Shown: positions 35,256-44,025 of the stretch, piece by piece
Position numbering within the stretch: position 1 is the stretch's first letter
Layout of the letters: every line of letters starts with the position of its first letter
NCBI GenBank assembly: GCA_013327885.1
Contig: JABUMY010000023.1
Span: 1-59,149 of the forward strand
Reading direction: 5' to 3'
DNA from: Flavisolibacter longurius
Lineage (GTDB): Bacteria > Bacteroidota > Bacteroidia > Chitinophagales > Chitinophagaceae
Length of the DNA stretch: 59,149 bases
Translations under genes and position numbers: made by a program
The notes under the pieces: model-generated
Databases searched by the model: none
What the model saw: only the letters and a program-made list of their open reading frames with translations
What the model was told of the DNA's origin: nothing

Positions 35256-36392
35256 CTACTGTTTTTCAATTTGGCCTATCTGGTCATACATTGCTCTAAA
35301 CGTATTGGCAGCGGTATTCACCGTGTCAACTTTTTCTCCGCTGCCTGCTACTTTCGGCTTTCCGTAGTATTCATTTAAAAAACTGCTGACCGGCGACCAT
35401 ACTGTTTCCACAACGCCTAAATACCGTTCTCGCTGTGCTTTTGTTGCGTGCTGACGAAAGCCCAGCATATCCTTCACCTGCTGAACCGCCAATGCCGGTT
35501 TTCGCCACGGGCAGGTAATGACGCTAAACCCTTTCATCGCGAAATAAACCGCCGATTTATCGGGCCGCTCATAATGCCAGTCGCAAATCACCACCTCTTT
35601 CGAAATCATGTCAATTGCCCTGTGTGTATTGTTCATGCTGGCTTCCCACATGCCCATTCCTGTTGTTTTGCCATCCAGCAGCCGGTCGCCCCATATCCAC
35701 AATTTTCTCCCCCTGGCAGCCAGGTGATCACGGATCTTATTGACCTCTGCTGCAAAAAGTTCTGCTTTGTCCCTGCCGCCGCATCGTGGACATTTGTCTT
35801 CACCAATGTAAAAAACTTCATCCATGCCGGCATGAAATGCGTCCGCTTCAAAAGCATCGCAAATTTCATCGACAAGTGCAAAAACCACTTTGTGAACATC
35901 GGGGTGCAGGGGACAATAACTTTTGCAGTATAATCCATCCTCATTGGGCCATGCATATTTCTCCGGCATCTGCACCCAGGGGGTTTCATCAAACTGCGGA
36001 TAGACGGCCAACAATTTACCAGTACTGCTGGCCCACGACTGGTGTCCCAGCAAGTTGATTTGCGGCACGATGCGAATACCGGCGTTTTTCGTGGCACGGA
36101 CCAACTTCTTCACCTCTGCAGCGGAGAGCGCCTCCTTATCTACCAGCTCGGGATGCGACGTAAACTGGTAGTTATAGTCTACCCGCAAAATCAGGGTGTT
36201 TACCTTACGAGGGGCCAGTTCCCTATTGATGAAAACAATAAAGGAATCCAGGTTACGGGGCGTAGGCGCGGCGATGGATAAACCACGAACAGGCAGCAGG
36301 CTATCCAGCCTGTTTTGCGACAAGCCTGGAACACTGGCGCAGGTAAAAAAAAGCAGCAAGAGAGCAATTGGCAAGCCGTTACGTTTCATCAA
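35256..36392 (-). CDS. GH20-like beta-N-acetylhexosaminidase, secreted
   Basis: 378 residues with a signal peptide (LPIALLLLFFTCASVPGLSQ). The TIM-barrel core of family 20 is recognisable: IRIVPQINLLGHQSW, then the catalytic Asp-Glu pair in FHAGMDEVFYIG, then KLWIWGDRL and VICDWHYE. The usual N-terminal GH20b domain is missing, giving a short single-domain form. Two extra cysteines (CPRCGG) follow the catalytic pair. It probably cleaves terminal N-acetylhexosamine-type sugars; specificity is uncertain because of the short architecture. It lies 88 bases downstream of the NagX-like membrane gene on the same strand. Confidence 0.82.
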   Translation of the reverse strand: MMKRNGLPIALLLLFFTCASVPGLSQNRLDSLLPVRGLSIAAPTPRNLDSFIVFINRELAPRKVNTLILRVDYNYQFTSHPELVDKEALSAAEVKKLVRATKNAGIRIVPQINLLGHQSWASSTGKLLAVYPQFDETPWVQMPEKYAWPNEDGLYCKSYCPLHPDVHKVVFALVDEICDAFEADAFHAGMDEVFYIGEDKCPRCGGRDKAELFAAEVNKIRDHLAARGRKLWIWGDRLLDGKTTGMGMWEASMNNTHRAIDMISKEVVICDWHYERPDKSAVYFAMKGFSVITCPWRKPALAVQQVKDMLGFRQHATKAQRERYLGVVETVWSPVSSFLNEYYGKPKVAGSGEKVDTVNTAANTFRAMYDQIGQIEKQ

Positions 36393-36480
36393 GATGATGT
36401 TTAAAAGATTTCAAAAAAGTAAAGAAAGGTTTATTGTATTCGCTAACAAGAAAAGTAAAAAAGCAACGAAGCCCAAAAGC

Positions 36481-37731
36481 CTAAACCTTCAGGGCTATTC
36501 CCTTTCGCACAAGCAAACCTGTGACCCAGATACATAACAATGCAAAAGCAAACGATTTGACTAAACCAGTCAACCCGGTCGTCAGCATGTCGGGAAGAGA
36601 AAACCCGGTTACGCTGAACAAGGCGTAGGCGAAGTAGGGAATCAGGTAGCAAAGCAACGTATGGGTTCCCGCTGGTTTGATGAGCGCAAACCACCTGGCT
36701 TTGCGTTTGGAACTAATGAGCCAATGCACCAGCATAAACCCCAAAACGGTTAACCCACTGCACAGAAAGAGCCAAGGCGCTGTTGCGCGGATTTTTGAAA
36801 TATCCCAAAACCTATTTGTCACCAGTCCAAGGCCGATCAGCGCCAGTGAAATCAGGAACAAAACGACCATCACCTTTCTTTGTGCACCCGATTTTTGAAA
36901 GTGCTGAAAAAGCATTGTCGTGAGAACACCACCGAGTGTCAACGCCACTAAGGTGCCACCGATTATTGGACTTGGAATGACACTTAGCAAGCTGCCTTGC
37001 GGAAGCAAGCCGGCGGTAGAAAACAGGCTTAACGTCACAAAAACCAGCCAGGGACCAACAATCAAAAACTTCTGTTTACCGGCAAATGCCGTAATCACTG
37101 AAGCGGTGAAATAACACCAGCCAATCAGGCCTAAAATTCCCCACCACCAGGTAGAAAATCCAGTCAGGTTCCCGTCTTCACCTCCCTTGTATAAAAAAGC
37201 AAGGGTAAGTAAATTGGCAATGCCAATGCCTCGTAGTATACGTTTTAGTGTTTGCTGCATGTTTTTGGGATACACATTCCAGATAAGAATAAATGACGTA
37301 CAGGAAAGTGTATTCCATAAAGCCCGGCTTATACCGGTGGCAGCGGCATTTATATTTTCACCGTTCACCAGGAATAGCCCCATGACCAGTAAAGCCATCG
37401 TGCGTACAAGGATATGCTGCAGCAATTGAAGCTGACTATCTCCTTTTTTTCGCCTGGCAGCGATGGCCAGCGGTATGGACATTCCCACGATGAATAAGAA
37501 TGCGGGAAAGACCGTATCGGCTAGTCCCATTCCGTCGGCATCTGCCGGAACATGCTCCAGCCAAAGGGGGATATTTTGCAATGACCATAAATCGTTTACA
37601 AAAATCATCAGTAGCATGGTAAGTGCACGTAAAGAATCGATAGAAGAAACCCTGTCGGTATTTGATGGGAAAGGGGCTCCATTCGTCGACGCCAGCGTTA
37701 TTGCTTTTCGTATTGGCTTTGTTAGTGGCAT
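36481..37731 (-). CDS. NagX/DUF5009-like membrane acyltransferase
   Basis: About 416 residues with ten to eleven hydrophobic helices. The N-terminus RVSSIDSLRALTMLLMIFVN and ADTVFPAFLFIVGMSIPLA match the DUF5009/heparan-alpha-glucosaminide N-acetyltransferase-like family, often called NagX in Bacteroidota GlcNAc gene sets. The family is linked to transport or acetylation of amino sugars; its exact reaction is not settled. Being next to a GH20-like gene supports an amino-sugar role. The start at 37731 is chosen over 37773 because the extra residues show no similarity and add nothing to the first helix. Confidence 0.82.
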   Translation of the reverse strand: MPLTKPIRKAITLASTNGAPFPSNTDRVSSIDSLRALTMLLMIFVNDLWSLQNIPLWLEHVPADADGMGLADTVFPAFLFIVGMSIPLAIAARRKKGDSQLQLLQHILVRTMALLVMGLFLVNGENINAAATGISRALWNTLSCTSFILIWNVYPKNMQQTLKRILRGIGIANLLTLAFLYKGGEDGNLTGFSTWWWGILGLIGWCYFTASVITAFAGKQKFLIVGPWLVFVTLSLFSTAGLLPQGSLLSVIPSPIIGGTLVALTLGGVLTTMLFQHFQKSGAQRKVMVVLFLISLALIGLGLVTNRFWDISKIRATAPWLFLCSGLTVLGFMLVHWLISSKRKARWFALIKPAGTHTLLCYLIPYFAYALFSVTGFSLPDMLTTGLTGLVKSFAFALLCIWVTGLLVRKGIALKV

Positions 37732-37867
37732 GATGCAATGACCGATTGGTATCCTTGAAATTATACTTTTCATGCGATTGCCAAAAAAAGGCTTTCTGCG
37801 AGAAAGTAGTTACTGCGAAAAAGCTGTTCGATCATGCGGACCATGGACGTTTCTGGCACTGTTCTTT

Positions 37868-38230
37868 TTGTCCGGATCGAATCGCAAGCCCTCAAAAAAT
37901 CACTTTAGTAGAAAAAAACATGGAGGACCGGTTTATCGATGAACTCCACAAAAATTCATTGGTGACAAAGCCTATGATAGCGATGCACTGGCGAATGGTT
38001 GATGCAACAACGTGTAGAGTTGATTGCACCAGATAGAGCAGGCGGGGTTAAAGCCCAAAAAGCACGATGAACGAAAACTCCGACGCTACAAACGAAGGTG
38101 TAAAGTAGAGTGTTTCTTTACCAAGCTTTTCAACAACCGGTGCTGTATCGTTCGCCATGAACACGAAGAACAAAACTTCAAAGCCGTTGTGCTCTTCGCC
38201 ACATCATATCCTGCTAAAGTCATACTTCCA
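37868..38230 (+). pseudogene. Decayed IS5-family transposase fragment
   Basis: Three reading frames in succession encode pieces of an IS5-type DDE transposase: MEDRFIDEL, then (shifted) PQKFIGDKAYDSDALANG, then (shifted) LMQQRVELIAPDRAGG, then KPKKHDERKLRRYKRRCKVE and HEHEEQNFKAVVLFATSY. At least two frameshifts and several stops interrupt it, and no N-terminal DDE start or clear terminal repeats remain. It is dead; it marks a past insertion between the NagX-like gene and the oxidase gene. Confidence 0.8.
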
Positions 38231-38757
38231 TTTATTGGACCACTTCTACCATTATATGATGAAACGCGACACTTCTTACCTGGTATGGCGAACCAGTGGT
38301 ACTCGGCTGTCCTGCGAAACGGATGCAAAGGAAAATCGCGTCAAGTCCTCTTTCTTGGTGACCGATTTGGACAAGGGCCAAAGGGCGGATGTTTGGATCG
38401 TCTTCAAGGCCATATGTATTGAAGACGAGGCGTCGGATGCAATGCGGTTTGTGATGTACGAACAGGGAAAACGTTATGTACAAAGCGGCACTACAGTTTT
38501 TAGGGATGCGAGACTGTTATGGTCAGACACTATTGGTTTGACGAGGCGTTCCAAAATGCACCCCTCGTTTTCCGGGAATATGCACATGACCTATGGCAGA
38601 AAAAGGCCAGCGGGTAAAATCGTTTGGGCGAAGCAATCCGTTGCGCAATACCGGCACAGGCGGCCATTAAAATAACTGCTATAGAAATGGAACAGTGAAT
38701 TGAAAGCATCATTCTTCTTACCTACCATTCGGCTTCCTGCAAACAGGCCGGCACTCA
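38231..38757. other. Gene-free stretch after the transposase remnant
   Basis: Open frames exist on both strands (for example plus-strand 38157-38675) but none resembles a family or has a sensible start, and they overlap the decayed transposase. I see nothing else here. Confidence 0.4.
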
Positions 38758-40281
38758 TCAAGCAGACAGGCCCTCGCCTTTATCCAGTCCCCATTGCTGC
38801 AAGAGAGGATTATCAAAAACAGCCTTGCACTCTCTGTTCTCCAACACAGCATTTCGGGACCATATCCAATTGTCAACAGCACTATCTGAATACATCCGCC
38901 GTATCCGGGCACTGTCGGCTTCAAACATCTTCCCCCAGTGAAAGGTATGCGGAATGTCCTCCTGCAAGAGCATGTTCCAAAAGGCCTGGTAAAAGCGCAT
39001 GGTCAGGCTGGAATAAACACCATCCAGTTCCAGCACACAGGTTGGATCAAACCGCGTAAAACCAAGCGTTGCTTTTGTGCCCTTAACAAAACGGTAAGCA
39101 AATACGCCGGTAAACGGGCCATCCGTTTTATTTAGTTTATGAAGGGCTTCCGTAACACGGCCGGTTTCATGAACCGGAATGGCAGCGGCAGTGCTCATTA
39201 CTTTGCCCTGCAGGCTGGCGTTGTTAAAAAACTCGGCATGTGTTCCCATTAGTTTATCAAACGGCTTGTAACTGCCGCCTATTAGATTGTTGACAACCAC
39301 TGGCACAAGTGCGGGAACCGTATCGGTTATGCGGCCGATAAAAGAAGGCGCATCGTCGCCGGGACCAATACCTGTAGGAAAAGGCGGAAAGGGCGGGTAA
39401 GGACCAAACGGCCGCTTGTACATAACGTTTATAAAAGCCTGCCGGGCCGCATCGTAAGGGTTGATGAATACCTGGAAATGATAAGGACGCTCAGCGCCAT
39501 TGGGCAGTCCTGCATTGGAAAAATCCAAGGTTTGCATGGTATTGAAAAGCCTGTCGTCTACCGCTACTTTTATACGGTGAGCCTCATATAAAAACAAAGG
39601 ATCTGTTTCCAACATCACGCCGTGGATAATCCCAAAGCTGCCAAAACTTACCAGCGCTGCATTGAAAAGTTCATCATCCCGAACGATGGTTGTTTGCAGT
39701 TTAACTGCAAAATCATCCGATACAACAGGATAGGTTTTTCGTTCCAGCCAGATGTGTTTGGAAGGACCGGCAATGATGTGCAAGCCCACCACAAAATCCT
39801 GTACGGCTCCCACGTCGATGGCAGCACCGTGCGTGCCGGTAGAAATGGCGCCTGCGATGGTTTGGCCATTACTGGCACCGCTTGTACGGAGGGAACGATT
39901 GTGTTGCCGCAGGCGATTGTTCAGCTCTTTTACCGAAACGCCACATTGGGCAAAATACAGGTCCTCCGGCTGGTGAGGATAAAGGGCAGAAACATTGCCC
40001 TTATTGATACGGAAGCTAAGGTTGAGTGGCTTTGTATTGAGCAGAACACCGGTTGTAGCGGCAATCTTTGTCCACGACCATTCGCCACCCAAAGCCCGCA
40101 TGGGACGGTTGGCAACAATCGCCTCCGCGATCAATTTCTGAAGACCGGCGGTGGCATCGTTGTAATCGGCCAATGTGTTGCCGGTGTTTTCATTGCCAAG
40201 GTCATAAAGATCAGCAATGCGTTGGGTGAACGTTTGGTGCCGGTTGGTCCACAACTGCTGGCCCGTGCGGTGGATGATCAT
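38758..40281 (-). CDS. FAD-linked oxidase of the aldonolactone-oxidase type
   Basis: About 507 residues. The FAD-binding (PCMH/BBE-type) N-terminal domain is shown by FAQCGVSVKELNNRL, SGASNGQTIAGAISTGTHGA and the upstream GGEWSW segment; the C-terminal half corresponds to the D-arabinono-1,4-lactone oxidase/alditol oxidase region (MRFYQAFWNMLLQEDIPHTF then HWGK). Such enzymes oxidise sugar lactones or alditols with FAD and oxygen. No His or Cys for covalent FAD is unambiguous. There is no signal peptide. A longer form from 40359 overlaps the upstream lipoprotein gene by 50 bases and is not preferred. It may act in sugar catabolism alongside the nearby glycosidases (inference). Confidence 0.83.
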   Translation of the reverse strand: MIIHRTGQQLWTNRHQTFTQRIADLYDLGNENTGNTLADYNDATAGLQKLIAEAIVANRPMRALGGEWSWTKIAATTGVLLNTKPLNLSFRINKGNVSALYPHQPEDLYFAQCGVSVKELNNRLRQHNRSLRTSGASNGQTIAGAISTGTHGAAIDVGAVQDFVVGLHIIAGPSKHIWLERKTYPVVSDDFAVKLQTTIVRDDELFNAALVSFGSFGIIHGVMLETDPLFLYEAHRIKVAVDDRLFNTMQTLDFSNAGLPNGAERPYHFQVFINPYDAARQAFINVMYKRPFGPYPPFPPFPTGIGPGDDAPSFIGRITDTVPALVPVVVNNLIGGSYKPFDKLMGTHAEFFNNASLQGKVMSTAAAIPVHETGRVTEALHKLNKTDGPFTGVFAYRFVKGTKATLGFTRFDPTCVLELDGVYSSLTMRFYQAFWNMLLQEDIPHTFHWGKMFEADSARIRRMYSDSAVDNWIWSRNAVLENRECKAVFDNPLLQQWGLDKGEGLSA

Positions 40282-40309
40282 TATTGGCAGTTTAGGTTGA
40301 CGAAAAAAT

Positions 40310-40660
40310 TTAGCGGATCTCACCCTCCCGCTGGCAGGGCTTGGGGCATTTCCAGGCAACTGTCATCGGGCACCAGATGCCCAGTGTTGCCACGGTAATG
40401 AGTGCGTACCCAAAGTTGGTGGACACCCTGACCTCGTCGATGCTGTTCAGGCGCAGCGAATCGCAGTTGGCAGCCACGACGTCAATACCGTTTTGCCGTT
40501 TTTGAACCAGGCCCCAGAAAAAAGAGCTGACCGTTTTTTTCTGGTAGGTGGTGGAGGGATCGTTGTTGGTTGTAGAAACGCGGTAATGATAACAACCCTG
40601 GAGTAGCAACAGGCTGCAGGTAGCCCAAAAAACCGGTAAGAAAATGTGCCGTTTTTTCAT
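40310..40660 (-). CDS. Bor-like lipoprotein
   Basis: About 116 residues from MKKRHIFLP. The leader ends in a lipobox (LLLLQGC). The mature part, with SFFWGLVQ, a following conserved AANC and VATLGIWCPMTVAWKC, resembles the Bor/Iss lipoprotein family in the order of motifs (aromatic HFF-type start, two cysteines, TLGI-P near the end). Similarity is by eye only. Bor was first known as a prophage-encoded serum-resistance lipoprotein; here the role is unknown. A longer start at 40765 lacks a leader. The stop is 29 bases from the oxidase start, so the two may be co-transcribed. Confidence 0.7.
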   Translation of the reverse strand: MKKRHIFLPVFWATCSLLLLQGCYHYRVSTTNNDPSTTYQKKTVSSFFWGLVQKRQNGIDVVAANCDSLRLNSIDEVRVSTNFGYALITVATLGIWCPMTVAWKCPKPCQREGEIR

Positions 40661-40921
40661 CGCTGTGATTTTGGTTTGGGTGAGAGCAATCCTTTGGTAA
40701 AGTAATTTTTTTCGGCAACTTTTTTTGCATGGGATACAAATTATTTCGCAAGCGAATGGTGCCACCTGTTGGATAAAAAACAGGCATGAGCCATCTTAGT
40801 TGATGAACGTAGAGATCAGAAAAGTTTGGGGAAGCCCATGAAGAATACGAACCCGTTGATGCCAGCAAAAACGTACTTTCTAACAACAACCCGGTTCATC
40901 GAACCAGGAAAACAATCGTCG

Positions 40922-41290
40922 TTATAGAATGTCTCCAACTTGAATAAAATCTTCCCTGGCCGGTGCGAATACATCCACGAGGCAACCCGCTTCCAGGGCA
41001 ACAACGCCGTGCACCAGGTTGGGTGCCACAAAAAAGCAGTCGCCTTTTTGCAGTATTTTTTTAACGCCATCAATTTCTACTTCAAACCGCCCCGAATCCA
41101 CATAAGAAACCTGCCGGTGAACATGGTGGTGCAACGTACCAACGGCCCCTTTTTCAAAACGAACAAGCACCATCATTACTTCGTTGTCGTAGCCCAGGAT
41201 CTTGCGTTCAACGCCGTTACCCAAAGCATCCCATGTGAGAGTTTCTGCTTCAATAAATGGTTTTCCCGCGTTTGAACGATTGCCTGTCAT
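40922..41290 (-). CDS. Cupin-domain protein
   Basis: 122 residues, one cupin barrel. Metal-binding motif 1 is HHHVHRQVSYVDSG (G(X)5HXH-type), and motif 2 is GDCFFVAPNLVHGVV. Size and pattern are like the small single-domain cupins that bind Mn, Fe or Zn and include sugar-processing KdgF-type enzymes. It starts 47 bases after the GH51 gene and probably shares its operon, suggesting a role in handling a sugar released by the glycosidases. Specific reaction unknown. Confidence 0.85.
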   Translation of the reverse strand: MTGNRSNAGKPFIEAETLTWDALGNGVERKILGYDNEVMMVLVRFEKGAVGTLHHHVHRQVSYVDSGRFEVEIDGVKKILQKGDCFFVAPNLVHGVVALEAGCLVDVFAPAREDFIQVGDIL

Positions 41291-41336
41291 CGGAAGTTTG
41301 TTTACTGTTTCTGGTCTCTTCTGCGGACACGTGAAT

Positions 41337-43907
41337 TTATTTTCCTTTCGTCTTAATCCTGTAAACGGTAAAGGAATACGGCGGCAATTGGGCCATAAAT
41401 TTTTTATCGACCGCAGTGGTTGATTCTACTGTTTTTACCGCTTTATCCGAGGGTGCTCCCTGCAGCACAAACTTTTTGGCACTGGTAGCCGCTACCGGAA
41501 GCGCAGTAAGGTCAACGGAGGTGGTAACGGCAACCGGCAATACATTAACCAGCTTTAGGATCACATCCCCGGTTTCCGCATCCCGCACCACAGAATGCGC
41601 CATGCGCTTGGTGACTGCTTCGCTGGTAGTAGGCAGGGTGAGTATGCCCGGCAGGTATTGGTTTCCCGCATGCTGCCCATACAATTTCTGCACCTCGTAA
41701 TTTACCGTTGGCGTAATGTCGGTATTGTTGAAATAAATCAGGTCAGGATTCCATTGCGTGGCACCTTCCCGGGCCAGCAGGGGTGCGTAGGACGTCATGT
41801 GCACCACATCGCCGTTGCGCTCTAACCCCGTAAGGTAAAGCGCTTCGGCCAGCGCATTGTAAAGCGTGTTGCCACGCGACGCATATTCACCCAAATAGAC
41901 TTTTGCTTTGTTACGGTCGTAACGGTCGTAAAAATCCTGGTTGTGCACAAACCAACCGGGGTTTTCATAATAGTGCTCATCCACCATCGGCAATTTTAAT
42001 TTGGTGGCGATCTCCCATCCTTCCTCGTAATCGGTACCCTTGTAAAAAGGACCGACGGTGCCGATGACGGTTATCTCCGGGTGCTTTTCTTTCAGCGCAT
42101 TGTAGATTAGGGTGAACCGCTCTTCAAATACATCCGTGATCAGGTCTTCGTTGCCAATGCCAATGTATTTCAGGTTGAACGGCGCCGGGTGCCCCGCTTC
42201 GGCACGAAGCTTTCCCCATTTCGTGTTGGCATCACCGTTAGCCCACTCCACCAGGTCCAGGATATCTTGAATGTAAGCATCCATTTCATCCACGGGAATG
42301 CCTCCCTGCTGGCCAGCGCCGCCCACACCCGAGTTCTGGCAAGGAACGCCGGCTGCAATTACAGGCAACGGTTCCGCTCCCAGATCTTCGCAAAACTGGA
42401 AATACTCGTAATAACCCAGGCCCATGCTCTGGTGGTAGTTCCAGATATTGCGCTGCGGCTTGCGGGCCTCAAGCGGTCCAATGGTATTTTTCCAGCGGTA
42501 AATATTTTCCAGCCCGTCGCCGTGTGCCACGCAGCCGCCGGGAAAACGCACAAACCGCGGCTTAAGATCGGCCACTACCTCCGCCAGATCCGTTCGCAGT
42601 CCGTTGGTCCGTCCTTTGAATGTTTTGGCGGGAAAGAGAGAAACCATATCCAGTGCCAGCTTGCCTTTCTGCATGGGCTGCAGCTCCAGGTTTGCACTCT
42701 TTGCATCGGCTAACGTAGTTATCACCGCGCTGGCTTTTCGCCAATTATTTGCAGATAGGGAAATTGTTGTTTGCCCCAGCACCACTCCCTCTTTCGTCAC
42801 CAGTCGGGCCAGCAGCTTTCCGGCCTTGCCATCCAATTGCCGGGCAAAAAGAGAAAGGTTGTACCGTTCACCTTTTTTCACGGCAATGCCATCAAAGCCG
42901 GTGTTTACCAAGGCACCGCCGGGTGTAGAGATCTGCAACACAGCATAATGCGGGTTGTTGACATGAACGGGTGCGCTGCTGTCAATCAAAAAGTCCACAC
43001 CCTCTCCTTTTACTTGCCACGAATGTTTGGCGTTCCAGGCCTTGTCACGGTGTTGTTTATCGGCAGGAGAATATTCAAAGCCGCGGTTCTGCACCAGTTC
43101 TGCATACAAGCCGCCATCGGCTGCATAATTGATGTCTTCAAAAAATATCCCCATCAACAGGTCGCTGATTGGCTTGGCACCGTCTGCCCGCACGGTGAGG
43201 CTGGCAGTAATGGGTTGCAGACCGGCAAACCGCAGGGAATCATCTTTTGCCGTTTCGTTGTGCAACTTGCTTTTGTATTGCTCCAGTTCCGCTGTTTTTA
43301 TCAGGTTGTCAACAAGCGTCCAGGCAACGCGGTGCACCTGGCCGGTGGCAGTGCCACCGGGTAAGGTTATCGTTACACTACCGTTGTTATAATCAGCTCT
43401 CGTTACTTCCTTCGCCGCACTGTAGGTTTTAAAATTTTTTGTTGTTAGCTGGAAATATTGGTTGGCAGCATCGGTGAACGAGATGGTGTATTCGCCCTTG
43501 CTTTTATCAAACGTCATTTGCGGCTGCAGCACATTCCTACCCGCCCCGGTTTGGGGGTAGCTTTGACGACCCCAGTTGACAAGATCTTTGGAGGCTGCAT
43601 GCGCAAAAACCCTGTCCTTTTCATTCAGGCTCCACACACATTGCCACAGACCATCAGGGCCCTGCAAAAGCACTGGTGAAATCATTTTCTTTTCGGCACC
43701 CCATCGACCATAATCCGACCGCAGGTAGCTATATTCATTGCCGATGCTGTACCAGGTTTTTCGATCGCGGCTCCACGCAAAATGCAGCCCGTTATGGTGA
43801 TCGTTCTTTCCGGTTGCATACGAAAACAGGTAAACCGAATCCGGTTCATCGGCCCGCACAACAGTGGCAAAACAAAAAGCCATGAAAACAAACAAAGACT
43901 TCTTCAT
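41337..43907 (-). CDS. GH51 alpha-L-arabinofuranosidase with N-terminal propeller-like domain
   Basis: 856 residues. A signal peptide (FVFMAFCFATVVRA) precedes a five-bladed-propeller-like region of about 190 residues (GLWQCVWSLN, VLQPQMTFDKSKGEYTISF) without a complete GH43 triad. Next comes a carbohydrate-binding-like beta domain and the GH51 TIM barrel: IFFEDINYAADGGLYAELVQNRG (start), RFPGGCVAHGDG, acid/base Glu587 in GIGNEDL, nucleophile Glu674 in YLGEYA, and a C-terminal beta-sandwich. It should release L-arabinofuranose from arabinan or arabinoxylan side chains in the periplasm. It lies between a cupin gene and a GH43 gene on the same strand. The fused propeller is unusual and may bind polymer. 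Confidence 0.9.
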   Translation of the reverse strand: MKKSLFVFMAFCFATVVRADEPDSVYLFSYATGKNDHHNGLHFAWSRDRKTWYSIGNEYSYLRSDYGRWGAEKKMISPVLLQGPDGLWQCVWSLNEKDRVFAHAASKDLVNWGRQSYPQTGAGRNVLQPQMTFDKSKGEYTISFTDAANQYFQLTTKNFKTYSAAKEVTRADYNNGSVTITLPGGTATGQVHRVAWTLVDNLIKTAELEQYKSKLHNETAKDDSLRFAGLQPITASLTVRADGAKPISDLLMGIFFEDINYAADGGLYAELVQNRGFEYSPADKQHRDKAWNAKHSWQVKGEGVDFLIDSSAPVHVNNPHYAVLQISTPGGALVNTGFDGIAVKKGERYNLSLFARQLDGKAGKLLARLVTKEGVVLGQTTISLSANNWRKASAVITTLADAKSANLELQPMQKGKLALDMVSLFPAKTFKGRTNGLRTDLAEVVADLKPRFVRFPGGCVAHGDGLENIYRWKNTIGPLEARKPQRNIWNYHQSMGLGYYEYFQFCEDLGAEPLPVIAAGVPCQNSGVGGAGQQGGIPVDEMDAYIQDILDLVEWANGDANTKWGKLRAEAGHPAPFNLKYIGIGNEDLITDVFEERFTLIYNALKEKHPEITVIGTVGPFYKGTDYEEGWEIATKLKLPMVDEHYYENPGWFVHNQDFYDRYDRNKAKVYLGEYASRGNTLYNALAEALYLTGLERNGDVVHMTSYAPLLAREGATQWNPDLIYFNNTDITPTVNYEVQKLYGQHAGNQYLPGILTLPTTSEAVTKRMAHSVVRDAETGDVILKLVNVLPVAVTTSVDLTALPVAATSAKKFVLQGAPSDKAVKTVESTTAVDKKFMAQLPPYSFTVYRIKTKGK

Positions 43908-44025
43908 AATAGTTGCTTACAGGTTCAAACGATCTAAATGACAACGATCGGTGTTATGCAAAGGCGCTTTCAGCCAATTCGCTCTTGTGTAAAAAAAGCC
44001 GCCAGGCATCTTGCATTCTTCCAAT

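Noticed and set aside
38157-38675. Plus-strand frame of 172 codons after the transposase remnant
   Set aside because: Its beginning overlaps the decayed IS5 sequence in another frame, and the rest is unlike any family I know; likely chance.
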